From Agromyces luteolus (GTDB lineage Bacteria > Actinomycetota > Actinomycetes > Actinomycetales > Microbacteriaceae), in contig NZ_WODA01000025.1 of assembly GCF_009729855.1 (NCBI RefSeq), forward strand, positions 558,001 to 622,000: 64,000 nt of DNA, written 5' to 3'. The position numbers were made by a program, and so were the translations under genes. This document shows positions 18,158 to 28,360 of the stretch, one piece after another; positions within the stretch are counted from its first letter, which is position 1; each line of letters begins with the position of its first letter. The notes beneath the pieces are model-generated. The model saw nothing but the letters and a program-made list of their open reading frames with translations, did no database searches and was not told the origin of the DNA.

Positions 18158-19410
18158 TCGACCGGCTCGGCGCATCCGGCGACCGCATCGCGCTCTCGTT
18201 CAGCGGACGGAACGTCCGCTCCGACGAGCTCGCGCGTGCGGTCGCCCGCGCCGAGCTGCCCGCAGGGCAGGGGCCGGTCGGATGTCGCGCCGACGCCGAC
18301 CCCGTCGCCGCCATCACGACCGTGCTCGCCTGCCTCGACCGTGGCCGGCCGGTGCTCGTCGGCGGCACGCAGGCCGACGCCGACCGCATCGCCGACGACC
18401 TTCCGAACGGCACCGGGCTGGCGCTCACGACCTCGGGTTCCACCGCGTCCGACGGCCGGCCGCGGATCATCGCGCGCACGGTCGAGTCGTGGCTCGCGTC
18501 CGCCGATCCACTGGCCGAACTCGCGGGCCTCGGTCCCGACGACCGCATCGCGGTGACCGGCCCGCTCGCCGTCTCGATGCACCTCTACGCGGCACTGCAC
18601 GCGCTCTGGATCGGCGCCACGGCGACCGACGACCTGAGCACGGCGACGGCGGTGCACGCGACGCCGACGCGCCTCGCGCGGCTCCTCGCCGCCGACGCGG
18701 CACCGCCACGCACGGCGATCGTCGCGGGCGCGGCCCTCCCGGCCCGGCTCCGCGAGCAGGCGGCGGCGCGCGGCATCCGTCTCGTGGAGTACTACGGTGC
18801 CGCCGAGCTGTCGTTCGTGCTCGCCGCCCGTCACGCCGCGAGCGACGGCGGCGGAGCAGACAGCGGCCTCGCGCCGTTCCCCGGCGTCGAGGTCGACCTG
18901 CGACCGGCCGACGCGGGGCTCGAGTTGTGGGCGCGATCGCCGTACCTGGCACTCGACGTCGTGGGCGGGCGGATGCGTCGCGACGCCGAGGGATTCGCGA
19001 CGGTCGGCGATCTCGTCGAGCGCACGTCCGGCGGCGGCATCCGGGTGCTCGGACGCGGCGAGTCCGCGATCATCACGGCGGGCGCGACCGTGCTCGCCGA
19101 GGACGTCGAGGCGCACCTGACCGCGCTGCCCGGCGTCCGCGACGCGGCCGTCGTGGGCGAGCCGCACGACCTGCTCGGCGAGCGCATCGCCGCGGTCGTC
19201 GAGCTCGAGCCCGGCGCCCGGCTCGAGGCCGTGGCGGATGCCGCGCGCGCCGCGCTCAGCCCGATCGAGCTGCCGCGGCGCTGGTTCGCCGCAGAACTCC
19301 CGCGCACCCCGTCGGGCAAGCCCGCACGCGGGCGGCTGCGCGAGGACATCGTCGCCGGGCGGCTCGGGACGGGGCATCCGCGGCCCTTCATCGACGGGAG
19401 GAACGCATGA
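18154..19410 (+). CDS. AMP-forming acyl-CoA ligase in the biotin operon
   Basis: 418 residues, an ANL-superfamily ligase shorter than most (usual ~500). The nucleotide loop is TTSGSTASDGRP, the adenine motif VEYYGAAELSFV, the hinge region VGDLVER with GRGES, and the catalytic lysine sits in TPSGKPARGR. The trimmed N-terminus resembles MenE-type enzymes. The GTG start overlaps the bioY stop (GTGA). In Bacillus subtilis the bioY-like gene yhfU is followed by a ligase gene (yhfT) and a thiolase gene (yhfS), so a role in activating pimelate or a related acid for biotin synthesis is a reasonable inference, not proven. Confidence 0.85.
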   Translation: MIDRLGASGDRIALSFSGRNVRSDELARAVARAELPAGQGPVGCRADADPVAAITTVLACLDRGRPVLVGGTQADADRIADDLPNGTGLALTTSGSTASDGRPRIIARTVESWLASADPLAELAGLGPDDRIAVTGPLAVSMHLYAALHALWIGATATDDLSTATAVHATPTRLARLLAADAAPPRTAIVAGAALPARLREQAAARGIRLVEYYGAAELSFVLAARHAASDGGGADSGLAPFPGVEVDLRPADAGLELWARSPYLALDVVGGRMRRDAEGFATVGDLVERTSGGGIRVLGRGESAIITAGATVLAEDVEAHLTALPGVRDAAVVGEPHDLLGERIAAVVELEPGARLEAVADAARAALSPIELPRRWFAAELPRTPSGKPARGRLREDIVAGRLGTGHPRPFIDGRNA

Positions 19411-20570
19411 CCCGCGACCAGGCGCCCGTGATCGTCGCGGCGCGACGCACGGCGATCGGCACCGCCGGGCGGGGCTTCGCCGGGCACACCGTGGACGCGC
19501 TCGCGGCGCCCGTGCTCGCCGCCGTCGCCGCCGAGGTCGCGCCCGCGGGCGTGGCCGTCCACGACGTCGTGGTCGGCAACTGCATGGGTCCGGGCGGCGC
19601 CCTCGCGCGGGTGGCCGCGCTGCGCGCGGGCCTCGGTGCTCACGTGCCGGGCGTGACCGTCGACCGGCAGTGCGGGTCGGGGCTCGACGCGGTGATCCAG
19701 GCGGCGTCGCGCGTGCGCGCGGGCGACGCCGGGCTCGTGCTCGCCGGCGGCGCCGAGTCGGCGTCGACCGCACCGCACCGGGTGTGGCCCGGCACCGGCG
19801 AGCGGTACGCGCGCGCGCCGTTCGCGCCGGCCGGCCTGCCCGACCCCGACATGGGTCCGGCGGCCGAGCACCTCGCGCAGGTGCGCGGCATCACCCGCGA
19901 GCGGCAGGATGCCTGGGCCGCGCGTTCGCACGCCCGAGCCGCCGCCGCCCGCGATGCCGGGCGGTTCGACGCCGAGGTCGTGGCGATCGACGGCGTCGCG
20001 CGCGACGACCGGCCGCGGGCGTCGATGGATGTCGCGATGCTCGCGCGGTTCGCTCCGGCGTTCGATCTCGGCCGCGCGGCATCCGCCCGCGAGGCGGCCA
20101 TCGGCACCGTCACGGCGGGCAACTCATGCGGGTTCTCCGACGGTGCCGCGGCCATGGCCGTGACCACCGCCGACCTCGCACGCGACCTCGACCTGCCCGC
20201 CCTCCGCATCCGCGCGACGGCCGTCGCCGCGGGCGACCCCGCCCTGCCGGGCCTCGGCGCCGCCTGGGCCGGGCGCCGCGCGCTCGAGCGCGCGGGGATG
20301 ACGGCCGCCGACCTCGGCTTCGTCGAGATCACCGAGGCGTTCGCCGCGCAGGTACTGGCCGTGAGCGACGAACTGCGGCTCGACGAGGAGACCCTCTCGG
20401 GCGACGGCGGCGCGATCGCGCTCGGCCACCCGTGGGGTGCGTCGGGCGCGATCCTGCTGGTGCGCCTCGCGGCCCGCATGGCGGCCGACGACGACGCCCG
20501 CGCCGGCCTCGCGGCGTGCTCGATCGGCGGCGGGCAGGGCGTCGCGATGATCGTGGAGCGCGTCGCATGA
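19407..20570 (+). CDS. Thiolase (acetyl-CoA C-acyltransferase type)
   Basis: 387 residues. All catalytic elements are present: nucleophile Cys89 in VDRQCGSGLDA, TEAFAAQ (usually NEAFA), the His in GHPWGASGA and the second Cys in ACSIGGGQG. Cytosolic, degrading 3-ketoacyl-CoA or condensing acetyl units. The ATG overlaps the ligase stop (ATGA) and has GGGAGG upstream. Paired with the ligase inside a biotin-transport operon, it might shorten or extend a dicarboxylyl-CoA precursor; alternatively it takes part in unrelated beta-oxidation. Confidence 0.88.
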   Translation: MTRDQAPVIVAARRTAIGTAGRGFAGHTVDALAAPVLAAVAAEVAPAGVAVHDVVVGNCMGPGGALARVAALRAGLGAHVPGVTVDRQCGSGLDAVIQAASRVRAGDAGLVLAGGAESASTAPHRVWPGTGERYARAPFAPAGLPDPDMGPAAEHLAQVRGITRERQDAWAARSHARAAAARDAGRFDAEVVAIDGVARDDRPRASMDVAMLARFAPAFDLGRAASAREAAIGTVTAGNSCGFSDGAAAMAVTTADLARDLDLPALRIRATAVAAGDPALPGLGAAWAGRRALERAGMTAADLGFVEITEAFAAQVLAVSDELRLDEETLSGDGGAIALGHPWGASGAILLVRLAARMAADDDARAGLAACSIGGGQGVAMIVERVA

Positions 20571-21247
20571 GCGCCATCCGCTTCGACGGCGTCAGCCACC
20601 GCTTCGACGACGGGCTCGTCGTCGACGACGTGACGCTCGAGCTCACCGAGCGGCGCATCGGCATCGTCGGCGCCAACGGCTCGGGCAAGTCGACGCTCGC
20701 GCGCATGGTCAACGGGCTCGTCACGCCGACCTCGGGCACGGTCACCGTCGACGGCCTCGACGTCGCCCGGCATGGCCGCGAGGTGCGCCGCCGGGTCGGG
20801 TTCGTGTTCACGAACGCCGACACGCAGATCGTGATGCCCACCGTCCGCGAGGACGTCGCGTTCACGCTCCGACGGCACCGGCTGGATGCCGCGACCGCGG
20901 CCGCACGCGTCGACGCGGTGCTCGACCGCTTCGGGCTCGCCGATCTCGCCGACCGGCCGGCGCACCGCCTCTCGGGCGGGCAGAAGCAGCTGCTCGCCCT
21001 CGCCGCCGTGCTCGTCGGCGAACCCGCGATCGTGGTGGCCGACGAGCCGACGACACTGCTCGACGCGCGCAACGCGCGCCGCATCGCCGAGCACTTCGCG
21101 ACGCTCGACGAGCAGCTCGTCGTCGTCAGCCATCAGCTCGAGCTCCTCGAATCCTTCGATCGCGTGATCGTGATGGAGGCCGGCCGGATCGTCGCCGACG
21201 GCCCGCCGGAGCACGCGCTCGACGCCTACCGGGCCCTGATCGGGTGA
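20567..21247 (+). CDS. bioM: ECF transporter ATPase for biotin
   Basis: 226-residue ABC ATPase powering BioY. Walker A GANGSGKST near residue 35, Q-loop region with TNADTQIVMPTV typical of ECF ATPases, signature LSGGQKQL, Walker B AIVVADEPT and switch His in VVSHQLE. The single short protein is like other actinobacterial BioM. Start ATG overlaps the thiolase stop; bioN follows after 7 bp. Confidence 0.95.
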   Translation: MSAIRFDGVSHRFDDGLVVDDVTLELTERRIGIVGANGSGKSTLARMVNGLVTPTSGTVTVDGLDVARHGREVRRRVGFVFTNADTQIVMPTVREDVAFTLRRHRLDAATAAARVDAVLDRFGLADLADRPAHRLSGGQKQLLALAAVLVGEPAIVVADEPTTLLDARNARRIAEHFATLDEQLVVVSHQLELLESFDRVIVMEAGRIVADGPPEHALDAYRALIG

Positions 21248-21254
21248 AGCGGCG

Positions 21255-21844
21255 ATGATCGGCGTGTACCACCCGGGCTCCTCGGTCATCCATCGGATGC
21301 CGGCGCTCGCGAAGCTCGCACTGCTCGCGGCCACGGTGACGGCGACCGCGCTCGTCGGCTCGCTGCCCGCCCTCGGCATCGTCGCCGCCGCGACGCTGGG
21401 GCTCTTCTCGCTCGCCCGGATCCCGGTGCGCGTCGCCTGGCGCCAGGTCTCACCGATCCTCTGGGTGCTCGCGTTCGCGGTGCCCGTGCAGTGGATCTTC
21501 GCCGGGTGGGAGGCCGCCGCGACCATGGGCGTGCGCCTCGTGCTCGCCGTCGCACTCGCGGCCGTCTACACGCTGACCACTCCGGTCATGGCGACCCTCG
21601 ACGCAATGCAGGTGCTGCTGCGCCCGTTCGCGCGGTGGATCGACCCGGACCGCGTCGGGCTGGCGCTCGCCCTCGCCATCCGCTGCGTGCCCCTGCTCGC
21701 CGACCTCGTGCGCGAGGTGCTCGAGGCGCGCAAGGCGCGCGGCGCCGAGGGGTCGCTCACCGCGCTCGCGGTGCCGGTCATCGTGCGGACGCTCCGCACC
21801 GCCGACCACCTCGGCGAGGCGCTCATGGCGCGCGGCGTCGACGA

Positions 21845-21848
<4 letters not shown>
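21255..21848 (+). CDS. bioN: ECF transporter T component for biotin
   Basis: 197 residues with about five helices, transmitting ATPase movement to BioY. The two coupling motifs are seen as EARKARG (near 160) and the C-terminal LMARGVDD. It ends the operon; its stop overlaps the stop of the convergent gnd gene by 4 bp. Confidence 0.93.
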
Positions 21849-22897
<1,049 letters not shown>

Positions 22898-22959
22898 CAG
22901 CCATCCCCCGTCGCTCTGCCGACTCGGATCGCTCGGTCCGGCCGGCGCGTTCACGCGGC

Positions 22960-22965
22960 AGTCTA
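22960..22965 (-). promoter_or_regulatory. Candidate -10 box for gnd
   Basis: TAGACT on the minus strand, 62 nt before the gnd ATG, matching the -10 form seen before many genes here. Confidence 0.4.
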
Positions 22966-23141
22966 GGGCCGCTCGCGGGCGTGCCGCACGTGATGGTCGG
23001 TCGATCGCGGACACCGCCGACGCGCGGAGGGGGGATGTCCGCGGCCCCCGGCAGACTGGTCGACGGCGGACCCTCTCCCCGCCGCTCGCCCGGCCGCGCC
23101 CGGCCGCGCCCCCGACCCGACCCCCTGGAGCACCACCCTCG

Positions 23142-23927
23142 ATGATGGGCATCACCCATGCCACGAGCGGCGCCGCCGCGTGGCTCGCGATCACCGGAAC
23201 GATGCCGATCGTCACCGCCGGTGCGTACCCGCTCGACCCCGTCGGCGTGCTCGCCGGCACCGCGGTCTGCGCGGGCGCCGCGCTGCTGCCCGACGCCGAC
23301 CACCACAGCGCCACGATCGCGCACTCGGTGCCCGTGCTCGGCCGGCTCGCGACGGGCGTCGTGGGAGCGGCATCCGGCGGCCACCGGCAGGGGGCGCACT
23401 CGCCCGTCGGCGTGCTCGTGACGTTCGCCGCGGCGTGGGCGCTCACGCTCGTCGCCCTCCCCGTCGACCCGCTCGGCACGCTCGCGATCGGCGCCGGCGC
23501 CGGCACGGCCGCGCTCACCGCGTTCGGCCTGAAGGCGCGCGGCCTCATCCGCTCGTGGCCGGCCGCCTGGGCGGTGGGCGCCCTGCTCGGCGCCTTCATC
23601 GTCGTGTTCGCGCCCGAGCAGGTCGCGTGGTTCCCGCTCGCGGTGCTCGTCGGCTTCGTCGCGCACCTCCTCGGCGACCTCCTCACGACCGGCGGCCTGC
23701 CCGGCCTCATCTGGCCGTGGCGCATCCGACCGCCCCGGGCGCTGCGCCCGGTGCCCGTGCTCAACCGCGTCTGGCTGCCGAACGGCTACGTGTCCCTGCC
23801 CGTGCTCGGCGACACCGGTTCGCTCCGCGAGACCCTGCTCGGCGCCCTGCTCGGCACGTACTGCTTCGTCGGGTCGACGTACGAGGTGCTGCGCCTCATC
23901 GGCGTCGACCCGTTCTCGTTCTGGTGA
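23142..23927 (+). CDS. YdjM/DUF457-type membrane-bound metal-dependent hydrolase
   Basis: 261 residues. The start MMGITHATSG is followed by hydrophobic segments and the motif LLPDADHHSATIAHSV, then GGHRQGAHSPVG and FVAHLLGDLLTTGG. These His/Asp motifs are the family's predicted metal site; E. coli YdjM is an SOS-induced membrane protein of unknown function. Six or so helices. CTGGAG lies upstream of the start. I see no LexA box. Monocistronic. Confidence 0.85.
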   Translation: MMGITHATSGAAAWLAITGTMPIVTAGAYPLDPVGVLAGTAVCAGAALLPDADHHSATIAHSVPVLGRLATGVVGAASGGHRQGAHSPVGVLVTFAAAWALTLVALPVDPLGTLAIGAGAGTAALTAFGLKARGLIRSWPAAWAVGALLGAFIVVFAPEQVAWFPLAVLVGFVAHLLGDLLTTGGLPGLIWPWRIRPPRALRPVPVLNRVWLPNGYVSLPVLGDTGSLRETLLGALLGTYCFVGSTYEVLRLIGVDPFSFW

Positions 23928-23964
23928 GGCGAAGGGCGGATGCCACGTCCCGCATCGGGCGTGA

Positions 23965-25308
23965 TCACCCGTCGAGTCGGACGCAGGGCACCTCGACGCG
24001 CCATCCCTCGGGGGCGATCGCGATCGTCGTCTCATCGGGTGCGCCGTCGATCGTGCAGGCATCCCGGGCCGGCGGCACCGCCGAGCCCCAATCGGGGCCC
24101 CCGGAGCGCGACGACGGCTGCGGGACCAGCACGCTGACGACGGTCACGACCACGACGCCGACGAGCACGGCGGCAGCCGTGCGTCGCAGGACCCCCGCGC
24201 GCCAGGACACGGAGGTCGCGAGGACCACGATCGCGAGCACGTAGAGCGCCGGGACGACGCCGTACCGGGTGAGGTGGATGTGCACGGCGAGCTCGACCGG
24301 GACGAGCGAGAAGAAGTAGTCGGGGTTCGAGTTCAGCACGTAGGCCGCCGACCAGGCGACGACCGACCCCGCCGCGAGCGCGGCCGCCGCGATGCGCTCG
24401 ACCGCGACGCCGCGCCACAGCACCCACACCAGCGCGACGAGGAACGGCAGCAGCACGAGCGCCGCGCCCCACCAGCCGAAGTGGAGCACCCACGCCGCCT
24501 TCCACTGCCGGGACGGGAGGATCGCCTCCATCGGCACGTGGTAGAGGTACCCCTGCACCGTCGACAGCAGCGGCGGGGAGGATTCGGCTCCGGGATCGCG
24601 GGGTGAGAGCAGGAGCGCGGCCACCTGCATGGCCGATCCGAGGAGGACTCCTCCACCGATGATCCAGCGGTTGGGATCGCGGAACCGCCAGGCGAGCAGC
24701 GGCAGGAACAGCAGCATCTGGATCTCGGTGAGGGCCGCGGCGAGGCCCACGACCCCGAGCAGGATCGCGGTCGATCGCCGGCGGGGCGCGGCCAGCAGCA
24801 GCCACGGCGCGAGCCAGAGCAGGTACCAGTGCAGGTTCGCCGCGTTGCCGAGCACCTCCCACCCGGCAGCCGGGGCGAGGAAGGTCAGCGCTCCGAGCAC
24901 GATGCGGGCCGGACGCCAGGCCACGACGTCGCGAGCGCAGACGAACACCGCCGCCGAGACCGCACCCACGACGAGGCACGACCCGACCGTCATCGCGATC
25001 GCGTACCCCTCGACGGGGACCACCGCGACGGTGACCCCGGCGATGAGGCGCGGCACCAGGTGCAGGTACCCCTGGTAGGGCTGCAGGAGGACGCTCAGGG
25101 GGTCCGCGGCGAGCGCGTCGCCGAGGAAGTACGTGCCGTCCTCGGCCCACAGCGCGGCCCGCGCCGCGGGCTCGATGCGGAGCCACGACACGACCGAGCC
25201 GAGCACGGCGAGGGCCACGGCCCACGCCCAGTCGGGCACGCGCGCCGCACGCGCGCGCAACGAGGGCGCGACGCGACCGGTCTCGTCGGTCGCCGGGGAC
25301 GCGTCCAT
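23965..25308 (-). CDS. Polytopic membrane protein, possible GT-C glycosyltransferase
   Basis: 447 residues and about ten helices. After the first helix the segment RAALWAEDGTYFLGDALA puts acidic residues in the first extracytoplasmic loop, as GT-C transferases do. LQPYQGYLHLVPRL and WEVLGNAANLHWYLLW follow. The C-terminal ~45 residues leave the membrane and hold two cysteines (DACTIDG, EVPCVRLDG), perhaps a disulfide outside. No neighbour suggests a substrate; a polyprenyl-linked sugar acceptor is a guess. Confidence 0.65.
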   Translation of the reverse strand: MDASPATDETGRVAPSLRARAARVPDWAWAVALAVLGSVVSWLRIEPAARAALWAEDGTYFLGDALAADPLSVLLQPYQGYLHLVPRLIAGVTVAVVPVEGYAIAMTVGSCLVVGAVSAAVFVCARDVVAWRPARIVLGALTFLAPAAGWEVLGNAANLHWYLLWLAPWLLLAAPRRRSTAILLGVVGLAAALTEIQMLLFLPLLAWRFRDPNRWIIGGGVLLGSAMQVAALLLSPRDPGAESSPPLLSTVQGYLYHVPMEAILPSRQWKAAWVLHFGWWGAALVLLPFLVALVWVLWRGVAVERIAAAALAAGSVVAWSAAYVLNSNPDYFFSLVPVELAVHIHLTRYGVVPALYVLAIVVLATSVSWRAGVLRRTAAAVLVGVVVVTVVSVLVPQPSSRSGGPDWGSAVPPARDACTIDGAPDETTIAIAPEGWRVEVPCVRLDG

Positions 25309-25400
25309 CGTCCTCCCGTCGTCCGATCCGCGTGGCTCCGGTCAACGATACGGCCGGAGCTCGGGCGCGCTCGGGAGCCACCGCCCGCCGGGAACGACGA

Positions 25401-25428
25401 AGGCCCCGGCGATCACTCGCCGGGGCCT
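25401..25428 (-). terminator. Terminator after tRNA-Lys
   Basis: Perfect 12-bp stem (AGGCCCCGGCGA, loop TCAC, TCGCCGGGGCCT) 5 bp beyond the tRNA 3' end. On the minus strand it is followed by TTCGTCGTT, a weak T-tract. Confidence 0.85.
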
Positions 25429-25433
25429 GCTGG

Positions 25434-25506
25434 TGCACCCCCAGGGACTTGAACCCTGAACCCACTGATTAAGAGTCAGTTGCTCTGCCGATTGAGCTAG
25501 AGGTGC
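25434..25506 (-). tRNA. tRNA-Lys (CTT)
   Basis: 73 nt on the minus strand. Acceptor GCACCTC pairs with GGGGTGC; D-arm GCTCAATCGGCAGAGC; anticodon stem ACTGA/TCAGT around loop CTCTTAA, giving anticodon CTT; T-arm with GGTTCAAGTCC. CCA is not encoded (GCA then CCA is followed by GC, so only ACC-like bases occur). Confidence 0.97.
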
Positions 25507-25628
25507 GTTTCGGCCGGCTTCTTTCGAACCCCGAACCGAGGAACAACGGTATCAGGTGACCGCCCTGAACGCGAAATCGACGTCGACTCGGGCACGCCGC
25601 CCGCCCGGAACCCGTCGTGGCCGGTCGA

Positions 25629-25634
25629 TAGGCT
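25629..25634 (+). promoter_or_regulatory. -10 box for hisN
   Basis: TAGGCT ends 6 nt before the GTG start at 25641, so hisN is probably translated from a leaderless transcript. Confidence 0.55.
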
Positions 25635-25640
25635 GAACCG

Positions 25641-26429
25641 GTGACGGATGCCTCGTACGCCGACGACCTCGCCCTCGCCCTCGAACTGGCCGACCTCGCC
25701 GACGCGGCGGCGATGGCCCGCTTCCGCGCCGTCGACCTCCGGATCGACACCAAACCCGACCGCACGTTCGTGACCGAGGCCGACCTGGCGGTCGAGCGCG
25801 CGGTGCGCGAGGTGCTGGCCGAGCGCCGGCCGGGCGACGGCATCCTCGGCGAGGAGTACGGCACCGAGGGCACGGGCTCGCGCCGGTGGATCATCGACCC
25901 GATCGACGGCACCTCGAACTTCCTCCGCGGCGTGCCCGTGTGGGGCGCGCTGATCGCGCTCGCCGTCGACGGCGAGCCGGTCGTGGGCGTCGCGTCGATG
26001 CCGGCGATCGGGCGACGCTGGTGGGGCGCGCGCGGTGCCGGCGCGCAGACGACGGATGCGCCGGGCGCGACGCCTCGCGACATCCGCGTGTCGAACGTGG
26101 CCGACCTCGGCGACGCCTCCCTCAGCTTCCAGAGCATCGCGCAGTGGCGCGAGGCCGGCTACCTCGAGCGGCTGCTCGCACTCGGCGAGCGCGTGTGGCG
26201 CGACCGCGCGTACGGCGACCTGTGGTCGTACTGCCTGCTCGCGGAGGGACTCGTCGACGTCGTCGGCGAGTTCGACGTGAAGCAGTGGGACCTCGCCGCG
26301 CTCATCCCGATCGTCGAAAGCGCCGGCGGGCGGCTCACCTCGGTCACCGGCGAGACCGGCGCCGCCAACGGCAGCGCGCTCGCGACCAACGGCCTGCTCC
26401 ACGACGCCGTCCTCGAGGCCCTGCGATGA
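25641..26429 (+). CDS. hisN: Histidinol-phosphatase of the inositol monophosphatase family
   Basis: 262 residues. Metal-binding motifs are LGEEYG, WIIDPIDGTSNFLRG and the C-terminal KQWDLAALIPIVESAGG. In actinobacteria HisN of this family replaces HisB phosphatase in histidine synthesis. A generic inositol monophosphatase is the alternative; similar sequences are hard to separate by motif alone. Co-transcribed with the LLM oxidoreductase, which overlaps by ATGA. Confidence 0.8.
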   Translation: MTDASYADDLALALELADLADAAAMARFRAVDLRIDTKPDRTFVTEADLAVERAVREVLAERRPGDGILGEEYGTEGTGSRRWIIDPIDGTSNFLRGVPVWGALIALAVDGEPVVGVASMPAIGRRWWGARGAGAQTTDAPGATPRDIRVSNVADLGDASLSFQSIAQWREAGYLERLLALGERVWRDRAYGDLWSYCLLAEGLVDVVGEFDVKQWDLAALIPIVESAGGRLTSVTGETGAANGSALATNGLLHDAVLEALR

Positions 26430-27361
26430 GCCGCGAGCTCGAGGTCTGCATCTTCACCGAGCCCCAGCAGGGCGCGAGCTACGACGAGCAGCTCGCCCAG
26501 GCGCAGGAGACCGAGCGCCTGGGGTTCGACGGCTGGTTCCGCAGTGACCACATCCTGCACATGGGCCCCGGCGACCCGATGCCCGGACCCACCGATGCCT
26601 GGACGACGCTCGCCGGCATCGCCCGCGAGACCGAGCGCATCCGGCTCGGCACCCTCGTCTCCCCGGTGACGTTCCGGCACCCCGGCCTCCTCGCGATCCA
26701 GGTCGCCCAGGTCGACGACATGTCGCGCGGCCGCGTCGAGCTCGGGATCGGCGCCGGCTGGTTCGGGGCGGAGCATGCCGCGTACGGCATCCCCTTCCCC
26801 GGCCGGCGCTTCGACCTCCTCGAGGAGCAGCTGCAGGTCGTCACGGGGCTGTGGCGGACGCCGGTGGGCGAGCGCTTCTCGTTCGCGGGCGACCACTACG
26901 AGCTGGTGGACGCGCCCGCGCTGCCGAAGCCCGTGCAGTCGCCGGTGCCGCTCATCATGGGCGGCGGCGGGCCCACGCGGCTGCCCTCGCTCGCGGCGCG
27001 GTTCGCCACGGAGTACAACCGCGGCTTCTCCGACGAGGACGAGATCGCCGCGTCGTTCGCGCGCGTGCGCGCCGCGTGCGAGGCGATCGGCCGCGACCCG
27101 GCGACGATGCGCCTGAGCGTCGCGCTGCCGACGGTGGTGGCGACGGATGACGCGTCCTACCTCGCTCGGCTCGCCGCGATCCACGCCGACCCCGACACGT
27201 TCGCCGAGGTCAACGTCGCCGGCACCCCCGAGGTCGCGGTCGAGAAGCTCCGGCGACTCGCCGACCTCGGCGCCGACCGCGTGTACCTCCAGCTCGTCGA
27301 CCAGCGCGACCTCGATCACGTCGAGCTCATCGCCGCCGAGGTGCTCCCCCACCTCGGGTGA
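26426..27361 (+). CDS. LLM-class flavin/F420-dependent oxidoreductase
   Basis: 311 residues, bacterial luciferase-like TIM barrel. Visible motifs: GFDGWFRSDHIL, RLGTLVSPVTFRHPGLLA, DDMSRGRVELGIGAGW, the PLIMGGGG phosphate-binding loop, and a C-terminal helix with ADRVYLQLVD. Family members use FMN or coenzyme F420; cofactor and substrate are not readable from motifs. The ATG overlaps the hisN stop, so the two are coupled although no pathway link is known. Confidence 0.85.
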   Translation: MSRELEVCIFTEPQQGASYDEQLAQAQETERLGFDGWFRSDHILHMGPGDPMPGPTDAWTTLAGIARETERIRLGTLVSPVTFRHPGLLAIQVAQVDDMSRGRVELGIGAGWFGAEHAAYGIPFPGRRFDLLEEQLQVVTGLWRTPVGERFSFAGDHYELVDAPALPKPVQSPVPLIMGGGGPTRLPSLAARFATEYNRGFSDEDEIAASFARVRAACEAIGRDPATMRLSVALPTVVATDDASYLARLAAIHADPDTFAEVNVAGTPEVAVEKLRRLADLGADRVYLQLVDQRDLDHVELIAAEVLPHLG

Positions 27362-27507
27362 CGCGCACCGGACACGTCGCCGCTCGAGGACGGTGCGTCG
27401 CCACCGCCGATATCGCGTTTCGGGCACGATCCGCGCCATCGTGACCGGAGTGTCGCCGTCGTCACGTACCCTTGTCGTGAGGGCCGGGGGGCCTCGAGGG
27501 GGAAGAG

Positions 27508-27771
27508 ATGCGGCTGATCGCACGCCGACGGCACCAGGTCGTCGACCAGCAACCGCTGGATCCGGAGAACGACCCGTACGCCGCCTACCTGATCTGGAAG
27601 GCGGAGCGGGAGGCGGAAGCGGGCGAACCGGACACCGAGCTCGACGCTGCGGATGGCGCGGTGAGCGCCGCTGCCTCCGCCGCAGCGATCGAGTCCACCG
27701 AACCGGCACGCGGCTCGTGGTTCCGCCGCATCTCCGCGCTCGGTCACGTCAACGCCGCACGCGGCCGCTGA
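27508..27771 (+). CDS. Small hypothetical protein
   Basis: 87 residues, unrecognised. A basic start (MRLIARRRHQVV) precedes DPENDPYAAYLIWKAERE, a helix-forming charged segment; the centre is Ala/Asp-rich and disordered-looking; the end is basic (GSWFRRISALGHVNAARGR). GGGGGAA precedes the ATG. A TACCCT box lies at 27467-27472. Confidence 0.55.
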   Translation: MRLIARRRHQVVDQQPLDPENDPYAAYLIWKAEREAEAGEPDTELDAADGAVSAAASAAAIESTEPARGSWFRRISALGHVNAARGR

Positions 27772-27835
27772 GGGCCTGCGGCTCAGCGAGCCGATGGGCG
27801 ACGACGGCCGCCTGCAGCGGAACGTCCTGCAGATA

Positions 27836-27863
27836 TTGACACTTCCTCGGGTCCGAGTAGTGT
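27836..27863 (+). promoter_or_regulatory. Sigma-70-type promoter for the secreted protein gene
   Basis: TTGACA (27836-27841), 16-bp spacer, TAGTGT (27858-27863). The -35 is a perfect consensus, rare in this window. The 5' leader to the ATG at 27912 is about 40 nt. Confidence 0.75.
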
Positions 27864-27911
27864 CTGTGGCGATCCGGCAGTTTCCCGTACCGCTGAAGCA
27901 ACGGAGGAATC

Positions 27912-28277
27912 ATGCTCAAGAGAACCCTGGCCGCGGCCGGCCTCGCCGCCGCATTCGTCCTCATTCCCACCTCGGCTCAGGCCCTCGACTGCATCAATGT
28001 CAGCAAGCCGCCCGCAGCCTGCGGCAGCGAATGCGACGCGCCCGTCATCCGCGGCAACTGGGGATGGCTCCCGAGCGTCTTCCCCGGGGCGCCCGAGGTG
28101 TGGGTCTTCGTCCCGCCGGGGACGGTCCAGGACTTCGGCCTGCCGGGTGAGAACGGCAACTACCAGAACGGCGAGGGGTACGCCCTGCTCGTCAACGCCA
28201 TCTGCGACTCGCTCGGCCAGGTGAGCGAGAAGCGCCAGGCGGAGCACGGGATCCAGCTCATGGAGGGCTGCCCGTGA
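27912..28277 (+). CDS. Small secreted protein
   Basis: 121 residues with a clear Sec signal peptide (MLKRTLAAAGLAAAFVLIPT, cleavage near AQA-LD). The mature part has six cysteines (residue ~27 CINVS, AACGSECD, AICDS, EGCP) that could form disulfides, a Trp-rich segment NWGWLPSVFPGAPEVWVFV, and a C-terminus EKRQAEHGIQLMEGCP. GGAGGAA precedes the ATG. Followed by a strong stem-loop. Unrecognised; it may be a small extracellular binding protein. Confidence 0.7.
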   Translation: MLKRTLAAAGLAAAFVLIPTSAQALDCINVSKPPAACGSECDAPVIRGNWGWLPSVFPGAPEVWVFVPPGTVQDFGLPGENGNYQNGEGYALLVNAICDSLGQVSEKRQAEHGIQLMEGCP

Positions 28278-28301
28278 TCCGTCGCCGACGACGCGTGCAC
28301 G

Positions 28302-28331
28302 ACGAAGGCCGCCCCGCGGGGCGGCCTTCGT
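28302..28331. terminator. Bidirectional stem-loop between secreted-protein gene and tmRNA
   Basis: A 30-bp perfect palindrome, arms ACGAAGGCCGCCCC and GGGGCGGCCTTCGT, lies 24 bp after the stop at 28277 and 30 bp beyond the tmRNA 3' end. It can end both converging transcripts. Confidence 0.85.
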
Positions 28332-28360
28332 GGTACTCGCGAGCGTGCGACGACGACCGG